Shown here piece by piece: positions 56,065 to 64,000 of a stretch of DNA of 64,000 nt. A program made the translations under genes and the position numbers. The stretch is taken from positions 1-64,000 of the forward strand of contig JAVGVS010000164.1 of assembly GCA_032718565.1 (NCBI GenBank), written 5' to 3'. Origin of the DNA: Distichodus sexfasciatus (taxonomy: Eukaryota > Chordata > Actinopteri > Characiformes > Distichodontidae). Numbering within the stretch: position 1 is the first letter of the stretch; each line of letters begins with the position of its first letter. The notes under the pieces are model-generated. The model did no database searches. It was not told the origin of the DNA and saw nothing but the letters and a program-made list of their open reading frames with translations.

Positions 56065-56277
56065 GTGCCAGGAGGAGTGCCCAGTTGGCACCTACGGACC
56101 CCAGTGTGCCCTCCACTGCGACTGCCAAAACGGGGCCAAGTGCTACCACATAAACGGGGCGTGTCTGTGTGACACCGGCTTCAAGGGACCCCACTGTCAG
56201 GACCGATTCTGCCCCCCGGGGCTCTACGGCCTCATCTGCGACAAGTTCTGCCCCTGCAATGTTACCAACACACTGAG
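56065..56277 (+). CDS. megf10/megf11: MEGF10/MEGF11-type receptor, exon e (about one and a half EGF repeats)
   Basis: A 213-bp exon, phase 2 in and phase 2 out. It encodes CQEECPVGTYGPQCALHC, DCQNGAKCYHINGACLC and DTGFKGPHCQDR. FCPPGLYGLICDKFC and PCNVTNTLR then begin the next, slightly longer repeat. The insertion-type loop CPC-x3-NT before a split Arg/Ser codon is a distinctive feature of both MEGF10 and MEGF11. ECPVGTYG, NGAKCYHINGACLC and GLYGLICDKFCPC resemble MEGF10, while CQEECP and KGPHCQ resemble MEGF11. The acceptor is CTGCCCAG and the donor GTAAGT, both strong. Confidence 0.95.
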
Positions 56278-56869
56278 GTAAGTGAGGACACACTGGCCAA
56301 CGCTGAGCATAATCCATTTACTCACCTCAATCTCTTAACCTTCCATTTTAAACAATAAGCCAAAAGCTTGGCTAATGATACCCCGGTGGACCCATACTTT
56401 TAACTTTTTATCAGCAGTTGACACTTCCGCACATGGGTGTTAAAGCCAACAGAGACAGTCCACGAAACAAATCCCAATCAAACAAACACAAGACAATGGT
56501 CAGTATGCAGGACATCACAACACCCAAGCAACAAGAACAAACCTCTTTAAATACCAACAGTCAGAGGCGTGATAAATTAAAACTCTAGTAATGTAGTAGA
56601 TCTAGTAATTAAGGGTTGTTGTGAAGACCTGGGGCTAGGGTTTGGATCAGACAAATCCCCGTCTGGATTCGCACTGAAATCTTACAGCTTTCTAACATGA
56701 AGAGCCTCATTTGGGTGATCAGTGAAGAAAAGCAGGTTTTGTTTTGGCACATGTTCACTTTTTTGTCTTATTAATAACCTGGGTGCAGTCATTCCTGCGA
56801 TCTCCTGCCTCCTGCGCTTTATGGCCAGCTTTGTGAGAGGGGTGAGGGGGCAGATTGACTGTGTGAATT

Positions 56870-56985
56870 GGGTCTATTGTTGCTAACCTTTTAGCATTCA
56901 TGTCAGCACTTTATGACAGTAACTGTTGTTAAGAGTGCTATATAAATTAAATTGAATTAAATTGAATTGAATAAGGCACATTAGT
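56870..56985 (+). mobile_element. LINE 3' tail, ATTGAAT-tailed family
   Basis: GACAGTAACTGTTGTTAAGA, GTGCTATATAAATTAAATTG, then AATTAAATTGAATTGAAT. This is the plus-strand equivalent of the tails at 1960 and 21578, strongly 5'-truncated. Confidence 0.7.
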
Positions 56986-57410
56986 AAGAAAAATATGTAA
57001 ATACAAATAAGTCACATGGAACGAGCAAAACATATAAACTATAAATTAGAGGAAGGAAAAAGAGACTGCAATGCTTACATGCAGAATTCAGCTACAATTT
57101 TGGTTCTGGAATTTGTTTTTGCATTGGAAAATGACGTGAATGTAATGAGTTTATTTCCACTCATTATCATTGTGTAAAGCCATCTCTTTCAAAAATGTAA
57201 CTTTGGGATTGGACGCAACATTTTCAGTATTGTTTTTCTCAACATAACCTCTCCATCCACGATTTATTTTGGCATGTTCAGCTAAAAGTATGTTTAATGA
57301 AAAAATAAACCCACATTAGTGTTGTTATGGGACTGCCTGGGGCATTAAAAATCTAGCACACACCATCTAATGGCTCATGTAATTGCACCTAGTACAACAA
57401 ACTATTGTTT

Positions 57411-57470
57411 GTTGTTATTATTATTATTATTATTATAATTATTATTATTATTATTAGTAGTAGTAGTATA
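57411..57470. repeat. (TTA)n / (GTA)n microsatellite
   Basis: ATTATTATTATTATT with one ATAATT interruption, ending in AGTAGTAGTAGTA. Confidence 0.95.
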
Positions 57471-58037
57471 TAGTGTTGTTTTTCCAAGAGCTGGTTACTA
57501 GGGAGCCTTATTCTTAAGTCTGTTTTGTACCCAGAATGCCCCTGTTCTTCTCATGTGTGTGTCCACTCTGCCACAGCCGTTCTACCCTAATGAGCCACTT
57601 GTTAATGAAGCGATGAGGCGAACAGGGCAGACGGTTACAGGATCAGGAGCAGGATCAGGAGGACACATGTCTGTGGGCAGTGAGACATTGTATAGGTTAC
57701 TGCTCTGTTGGTCCATCCTCCTCCTCATCTACAGTCCGTACAGGTGCTGCTCCTCCACGCACCGCTGCACCTGACTCCACTAATTAGGTTCCCTCCCTTG
57801 TTAAGAAGAAAAGCTCATTAGGGAAATCAGGTGGTGGAAAGAGCAGCTTTAGAATTAATTTTCCACTGCTGCACCTCCGTGTTGAAGTCCACAAGCTCAT
57901 GTATGTGTTACCCTCTGTGTGCTAGTGAAGGAGGAGTGATGGTGCATCTGTATACTGTGCTGTACACAAGTCTTCCTCGTTTCTGTGTATTTTGGTTCTA
58001 AAGAGCCAGACTGTAGTCTTGAGGAATGGAATTAAAT

Positions 58038-58266
58038 GGTGCAGTTGGTAATGTAATGGTTAGGGAGTTAGGGACCCCTGTGATCAGAAGGTCATAGGAT
58101 CAAGTCCCAGACCAGAAAAGATGCCATTAAGGTACTCATGAGCAAGGTACCGTCCCCAAGCACTGCTCCCCGGGTGCTGCATGTCAGGTGTCCACTGCTC
58201 CTTCACAGTTGGTCAAAATGCAGCGGTCAGATGTGGTTGTGGTGCATTGTGCTCAGTTCCTCACTA
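58038..58266 (+). mobile_element. SINE family A, near full length
   Basis: GTGCAGTTGGTAATGTAATG head, CATAGGATCAAGTCCCAGAC (B-box region), GGTACTCATGAGCAAGGTAC, CGTCCCCAAGCACTGCTCCC, GTGGTTGTGGTGCATTGTGC. Confidence 0.85.
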
Positions 58267-58899
58267 AATGTATTTTTGCACATGTTGCAGAATAACCGGT
58301 GAAGTCTACATGCCCTTATTTGACCTGTTACAACCAAGACAACGGAGGAGGTGACACAAGGAAAAATGAAAAATCTGTATTTTTGATGAACCATAGTGAA
58401 GGCATGATTATGAAGAAGTTAAATAATTATGTGCACAAGACAGCGTTGTGGATTCAAGGAGTGTAAAGTTGTGTTTAACATAACTTATTTGTCAACTTTA
58501 TTGCAGATAATCAAGTCAGGGCACAATTCACATGTCTATGGTTCAAAACCCATTGTCGTTTATGTTTGGTGTCTCATCCTGTAGAACTTCATTATCAATT
58601 AGTTTCTGACTTCAGAAATTACTCTATTCAGGTTATTTTCATCAGCAGAACACCTTCACCCAGACACCTGTGTTGCTCATGTAAAATGTCTGAAGTGCAG
58701 CAGCCACTACCATGTCAGTAGGATGATAAGTTGTAGCTGGTCTGATGAAAATGATTCTCCATTGGTCCAAACTGAACATTAATTGCTAAAAAACAACAAA
58801 ATAGGTGGTATCAATTACTACAAATACTTAATACCAGAAATCTCAACAAAAATCTACCCAGAATCCTGGGCTCCTGTTCTCCAGAGTCAACCATCCTGC

Positions 58900-59290
58900 A
58901 TAATCTCATGTTTACAGCATCATCCAGCCAGTGGAACAGTTTGTCTACAACAGCAGTCTAATCGCGCAGCATGCTAATTGAGGCTCTAACATGAGCATCA
59001 GGAGATTAAATGAGTGTGGAGCTCTCCCTGAGCAAGCAGCAGCCAGCTCCGGCCTCATCACTTCAGAGCGTGACCCCCGAGTTCAGCGCCCTGAGCCGTT
59101 TCACTTCATTTAACTTGCAAGTCGAATTTTGAACACCTTTCCGTGGCAGCGTAGCACTTGCTCTTTATCGTGACCCGCGCTTCATTCATTATTTCTCAGC
59201 CGCATTCACGGCTAATGCAATGTTAATGTCCTGATATGGGTGGATCGGGCGGCAAGGCGGCGGGGCTCATTACGCGTCTGAAGAGAAAAA
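58900..59290. other. Candidate conserved non-coding element
   Basis: Repeat-poor, with CGCGCAGCATGCTAATTGAG, GAGATTAAATGAGTGTGGAG, CATTTAACTTGCAAGTCGAA, TTCATTCATTATTTCTCAGC and GGCTAATGCAATGTTAATGT. Lies 180 bp before exon f. Confidence 0.35.
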
Positions 59291-59472
59291 AGGGATGTTC
59301 CATCCATCTGAGCCGGGCAGGACGACGGGCCGGATGGATCGCCCCCGTCTGGCCTCGGTCACTGTCGGGATGCCGCCTGTTGGTTTAGCTCTTTTGTACC
59401 TGGTATTGTCTACATTTCTATATTCATACCTCTCTCTTTTCCACTGTTTGTCCCTCTTCCTCCCTCTCTCAG

Positions 59473-59647
59473 CTGTCACCCTCTCTCAGGGGAGTGCTCC
59501 TGTTCCACAGGCTGGACGGGACTCTACTGCAACGAGACCTGTCCCCCCGGCTACTTCGGCGAGGGCTGCAGGCAGCAGTGCCACTGTGCCAACGGAGCCG
59601 ACTGCCACGGGGTGACCGGCGCCTGCATCTGTGCCCCTGGCTTCACT
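59473..59647 (+). CDS. megf10/megf11: MEGF10/MEGF11-type receptor, exon f (about one and a half EGF repeats)
   Basis: A 175-bp exon, phase 2 in (AG from exon e plus C makes Ser/Arg-type codon AGC) and phase 0 out. It encodes CHPLSGECSCSTGWTGLYC, NETCPPGYFGEGCRQQC and HCANGADCHGVTGACIC, then APGFT. CHPxSGEC and GLYCNETC-PG are diagnostic family stretches and finish the long repeat begun in exon e. An AG 17 bp downstream (59488-59489, in a duplicated CTCTCTCAG) is rejected because it would shift the frame and remove two cysteines. The donor is GTGAGT. The rest of the ectodomain, transmembrane segment and phosphotyrosine-bearing tail lie downstream of the window. Confidence 0.95.
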
Positions 59648-61670
59648 GTGAGTCCGTAGTCAGGCTCTGTCTCGATTGTAACGAGGGCAATCGCAGGATG
59701 AATTGGCTTAAAGAACGGGTCCTGTCTCCACCATCAGCTGTTAGAGCCGATCTCTTAGCTGTAATCAAGGGGATGTGCTTTGTCTTTTGACTGATGCTTT
59801 CGTACAACTCGGCTTCTTTTCTTTGGGAGGGGGAGAGGGTCGTAATCACATGTTGGGTGAGGAACAGCAAAGAGAAAAGAGGTGTATTGTTATGGAAATC
59901 TGGCGTCTCTCTCATCTCACTATGTGCGTTCTTCAAAGTTATTTTCATGTCATCTCACTTGAGGCAACAGTTGATGTAAGTCAGCTTTGAAAACGATCTC
60001 TTTAGTCGAGCCATGCACACACACACACACAGTCACGACGTCTCTCGCAGGGAGGCTGAAAACAAGGTGAGACTCTTTAAGCTCAGCAGGTCCTGGGAGC
60101 TTAATGCCTCCTCATAATGGATGTGCTCTATTACGCGGCAGGTTCAGCCCTAATACAAAGACCTTGCCAAATGGAGGAAGGAGAGCCAGGTACATGGACT
60201 CTGAAACAGATTATGTTTTCCAGACAAGACTCCCTCTGACGTTAATAATAAAGCGTCCAGAGTATAAAGCATGTTACGCAAATCAGAGCGGTGGGTCAAC
60301 ACAGATCCTGGATCGCTTTTAGTTTGCAGAGAGAAAAGACATAAAAGGGGAAGAATGGTGTGGGACTGATCCAGATGAGTAGGAAACCATGTTGGCATAA
60401 GCCTGTCCTCTGGTATTATTGCATGTAGCCTGACATAAATGGTTCCGGTCAGCTTGTTTAAGTTGCATTTAAACTGCCTTTAGCTCACCTTCCACCTGAT
60501 CAGTAGTCAGTGCATATATTGAGTTAGAAGAAATTGTGCAGTTAGCCTGAGCAAAACCTTCTGTCAGTTTTCTGTGGAAAGAATAAGAGGCACTGAAACA
60601 TTCAGAAAGAAGCTTGAAGAAGAGCCTACTTTCCCTGCACAGACAGAGGAAGTTGAGCAGAAGAGGTAAATGCTGCACAGCAGATAAAGACCGAAGCTGT
60701 CAGCCCGATTAAGACAAACCCCAAGCAGACGCTCCTGCCAGCTCCAGACTTGGCGTGGCATACCAGGCAGCCTGGTGGCAGAGTCGCTGTGGCGATTTGA
60801 AGCGGTGCAGGCTGTGTCTTCATTTCCCCACCTGCTCCGAGTGCTGGATTTCTGGGGCATGATGCCAGTTCCATTAAACGCAGCTAGTGGAGCTTTGGCC
60901 AGAGAGGCCGACTCAGCGCCGTGCGATGGAATGGGGACGCGACGCTCCGCTTCCAGACCTGATCTTCCCTCTCACGTTTATAGAACAGCAGAGCTGTGCC
61001 GTTTGGCCCGGGCCTGGCAGAATTATGGCGATGTAATCGCCCCCCAGGCCTCTTCTAACTAGCGTTGTTATGCAGCGATTTGTCTGGACGCTGGAGAGGG
61101 GCTCTTAATAAGTGTTGTCCTGCTGGTACTGTAGTGTGTTTGGAGTGGGAGATGAAAGAAGGTGGCACGTTGAAAGCCTATAAAACATGGAAATGTATTC
61201 TCCCGCACCTCTCCTCACGCAAGACCACCATTGTGGAGGCCCTGTTGCGCTTTGACGCTCCGCGGTGGCCCGAGTCCTGCCCGAGTGCTTCAGTGTGGCC
61301 AATTATCATTATCCTGGCAGCTCAGTGCTTTTCATCCTCACAACTCCACACTTGACTCCACCAGGTCTCGGACTGTGGGCTTTACACAGTTTACTCCTTC
61401 TCCTGAGCACTGCACGATGTGGTTCTTCAGGCCAGTTTCACACCAGTTGCGGTTTGAGGCAGACTTTTGTACCATGTTGTTGGGGCCAACAAACACATTT
61501 AGAATCACTGCTTAAGGGAAAATGGGAAAATGTTGATTTTTATTTTGTATTTGTAGTATTTGGCTCCAGATCAGTGCAGATCAGGGCTTTGTAGTCCACC
61601 AAGAGAAGCAGTTTGTAGTTGTAAAGCTTAACCTGCATCAGCAGCTGCTGTTCCTGTTACATAGCTTTAC
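59648..61670. other. Downstream intron, repeat-poor part
   Basis: No gene or clear repeat. 60090-60320 (GCTTAATGCCTCCTCATAAT, GACGTTAATAATAAAGCGTC) and 60770-61330 have a CNE-like texture. A (CA)n run lies at 60016-60031. Confidence 0.35.
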
Positions 61671-61678
61671 AGCACAAT

Positions 61679-61860
61679 ATGGTATAACATAGTATATAGT
61701 ACAATACTGTATCTATAGTATGATACAGTATTATAGTATAGTAAAGTAGTGTATTATAATATAGTACAGCATTATATAGTATTGTATAACATGGTATAGG
61801 ACACTATTGTACTGTATACTATGTAGTACATACTAATGTATCATATTATGTTATAAGACT
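61679..61860. repeat. Degenerate TATAGTA-type array
   Basis: Repeated TATAGTA / GTATAG / ACAGTAT permutations over about 180 bp, AT-rich. Confidence 0.85.
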
Positions 61861-62104
61861 TGAGGAATGGGGGAATTTTTTGTGTATGATTATATTACAA
61901 TATATAACAACCAATGGTATACTGTATTAACTGTATTTTGCTGCATTACTGTGTACCCAAGTGTACTTCATACTTGGACTGACTATTATCTCTGTTTGCA
62001 ACTTATAGATGTCTATATTACCTGTCATCTTTTTGATTACAGTTCTGCAATGTACTTTTACTCCGTGACATTGCTTTTGCACCATAATTTTAACTTTTGG
62101 AATA

Positions 62105-62445
62105 AAGCTTCCATATTCTACACCTTATCACCAAGTTAAACATGTCTCTGCAGCAGTCTGCTGTAAACACCTCTCAGATTAGACATTTTCACCTGCTTTT
62201 TACTCCTCTATTTCAGTCCCTTTCAGAACAGGCTGCTTCTCATTAATGTTCCTAAATGCAAATGAGCCACTGCTGGCCACGCCCCTCACTCCGGAACTGG
62301 GTGTAGCGTAGACGGCACGGCGAGAGTTTACTTCACGTGACAATAACCCACATGGATCCATACAGCCGTACATGTTCAACACAACACTCCGCCGCTAGAC
62401 TTCTTCACTGTGATTCCTACACTAGCGCTGGTGAAAACATGGCGG
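62105..62445. repeat. Dispersed repeat family D, copy 2 (empty site)
   Basis: Continuous homologue of the split copy at 9650-10786; across the target it reads AAACATGTCTCTGCAGCAGT without the Penelope-like insert. Carries the octamer ATGCAAAT at 62258-62265. It extends a little further right than copy 1 (GGCGGATCAGGCAGCGCTAG). Confidence 0.8.
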
Positions 62446-62754
62446 ATCAGGCAGCGCTAGCAGTTCTACCAGGTGGGCAGAGCTTCTCAGAGAGGAGGGT
62501 GGAGTTATTCAAATGTCCCCTACTGTGATGTAGAAGTAGTGGAGAAATCTAAACGGCTGGTTTAAGCACACGATTTCTCACATTCCTAAATTAATACTAA
62601 CACAATTCAGCATGTTAACCAAACTTGCAGTGTGTGTAGAGGCAGCACAGACCCAAATGATGTCCAAACAACAGAACAAGTGATGTTTTTAATGATATGG
62701 GACCTTTTAATAACTAATACTGTATCTTGAATTCTTATAACATGATCATACATG
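62446..62754. other. Unassigned intron sequence
   Basis: About 300 bp with nothing recognised. Confidence 0.35.
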
Positions 62755-62762
62755 CTCAGTGC

Positions 62763-63607
62763 CAAAGGTGAGCAAAGTAGCTAACTTGATTACTTAAGTG
62801 AAAGTACAGATAGCACTAGTCAAATGTTACTCCAATACAAGTGAAAGTCGTACAGTCAAACTTAAGTTAAACTACTGAAGTACTTGTTTTAAAAAAAATA
62901 CTTAAGTATAAAAAGAACGTCTAATTTCACCACATTGTTGCATTATTACCACAACACTTACAACACCTGCTGCCTCTGACTAGCTTGTAGAAGCTGTAGA
63001 ATAAGGAACTGGTAGAATGTTCCAGAATGAAACACAACCCCAACTGACAGAAAAGCAGTCATTAGTTTATTTGATTAACTCATTGTTAGACTACACACCC
63101 CCACAAAACAGCATGGTAGTGTTGTGACCCCGCTCTGGCAGCAGGTGCCCACAGATATGTGTATGTTAATCAGGAGGACGGTGCAGTAGCTGTAAATGCA
63201 GCTCACAGCATCAAATCAACATTCCAACCTGCTCTACACCTCTAGCTTCAATGTTGAAATCAAGACAGAAAACAGCAGAACTGTCTCAACTTGGGTTTAT
63301 AGTTCCAGTCTACAGGCGTGATGTTACCCTACTGATTACTGATAGACTGTCACCTGCCAAACAACCAATCACCTTTTAGAAAATGACCATCAACATCCAC
63401 TTTATCCACAGATTTGAAAGTGACGGGTAACGAGAACCTTGATAGAAATGTAGTGAAGTGAAAAGTATGGTAATTACCTTTCAAATGTAGTCAAGTGGAA
63501 GTCATACGTTTCCCCCCAAAAATACTACTCAAGTGAGGTACAAATACTCAAAAACTCTACTCAAGTCCAGAACTCAAGTAAATGTAGTTAGTTACTGCCC
63601 ACCTCTG
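62763..63607. mobile_element. hAT-type non-autonomous element, 845 bp, perfect 8-bp target duplication
   Basis: Starts CAAAGGTGAGCA and ends TGCCCACCTCTG, a terminal inverted repeat of consensus CARAGGTGRGCA. It is flanked on both sides by CTCAGTGC (62755-62762 and 63608-63615). Subterminal regions carry the usual ACTTGAGTA-type repeats on both strands (GATTACTTAAGTGAAAGTAC left, CAAGTGAGGTACAAATACTC right). Interior has no transposase. Confidence 0.92.
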
Positions 63608-63615
63608 CTCAGTGC

Positions 63616-64000
63616 CAACGTGATGGTGATTTGGATCGTCCATTTTAGCACTGAAGAAATCTGACAATTGGTGTCCTATTTTTAAATAAACTACATTAAT
63701 GCAAATTAAAGTGCTTCACTTCAAGACTTTAAGCCTTATTTTAGTTTAGTAGTCATAGCACACCAGCCAAAGCACCAGACATCAGCGTAAAGTGTCTTTT
63801 GGAGCTTTAACCTGTATCAGTAAAACTAGCAATAATCAGCACATCACTACTGTGACTCGTCTTAAACTGGACACAGTCACACGGCACCTTGTTTTACAGG
63901 GAGAACTCATTTCTACAACATTATGAAGATTTCAGGCCTTTCACATCTTTTCATCTCTTAAGCCAATTTCCTCTCCCCGTAAAGTGGAATGACTTATTCA
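63616..64000. other. Unassigned intron sequence
   Basis: No recognisable feature to the window end. Confidence 0.35.

Larger units (their letters stand above)
56278..59472 (+). other. Intron e-f (3.2 kb)
   Basis: Phase 2, GTAAGT...CTCTCAG. Holds a LINE 3' tail (56870-56985), a (TTA)n array, a family A SINE and a repeat-poor block at 58900-59290. 57000-57170 resembles the sequence beyond the LINE-type ends at 45050-45160. No extra exon recognised. Confidence 0.85.

Noticed and set aside
59473..59489. Alternative exon f acceptor at the second CTCTCTCAG
   Set aside because: Would remove 17 nt, shift the frame and lose conserved cysteines.

Overview
This window is vertebrate nuclear DNA, almost certainly from a ray-finned (teleost) fish. 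The evidence is a plus-strand gene with small GT-AG exons and introns up to tens of kilobases, plus many interspersed repeats of typical fish families: two tRNA-headed SINE families (one with the V-SINE-like tail ending GGATAAGAGCGTCTGCTAAA), Rex1/L2-like and related LINE fragments, a Penelope-like element, hAT-type and Tc1-type DNA transposons, and long microsatellites. There are no operons, bacterial promoters, CRISPR arrays or tRNA/rRNA genes that I can support.

The only host protein-coding gene is an internal piece of a MEGF10/MEGF11-type multiple-EGF-domain receptor on the plus strand. Six exons are called at 11002-11094, 52677-52923, 53734-53854, 54673-54809, 56065-56277 and 59473-59647. 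All have AG acceptors and GT donors, their phases match from exon to exon (1-1, 1-2, 2-0, 0-2, 2-2, 2-0), and together they give 986 nt of uninterrupted cysteine-rich EGF/laminin-EGF sequence. The start (signal peptide, EMI domain), the remaining EGF repeats, the transmembrane segment and the cytoplasmic tail lie outside the window. MEGF10 and MEGF11 cannot be told apart by eye: the fragment mixes residues I associate with each.

Layout: 1-11001 is upstream intron with a doubly deleted LINE, SINEs, a Tc1 fragment interrupted by a SINE, and a 754-bp Penelope-like insertion with 15-bp target duplications inside an older repeat. 11095-52676 is one 41.6-kb intron holding most of the repeats, a 368-bp assembly gap (22671-23038), several repeat-poor stretches that look like conserved non-coding element candidates, and a 400-bp CT-rich tract running into the acceptor of the second exon. 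52677-59647 holds five exons. 59648-64000 is the next intron, with a second copy of the repeat that hosts the Penelope-like insertion (62105-62445) and an 845-bp hAT-type element with a perfect 8-bp target duplication.

The points most worth a second look are: (i) the Penelope-like insertion, its paralogous empty site and its hammerhead-ribozyme-like fold; (ii) a Tc1-type element whose transposase region is replaced by a 27-bp minisatellite; (iii) the CT-rich, in-frame Leu-coding tract abutting a real exon; (iv) repeat-poor, homeodomain/octamer-motif-rich intronic blocks that may be enhancers. I found no convincing new biological system. All repeat-family names and conservation statements are by eye and were not checked against a database.
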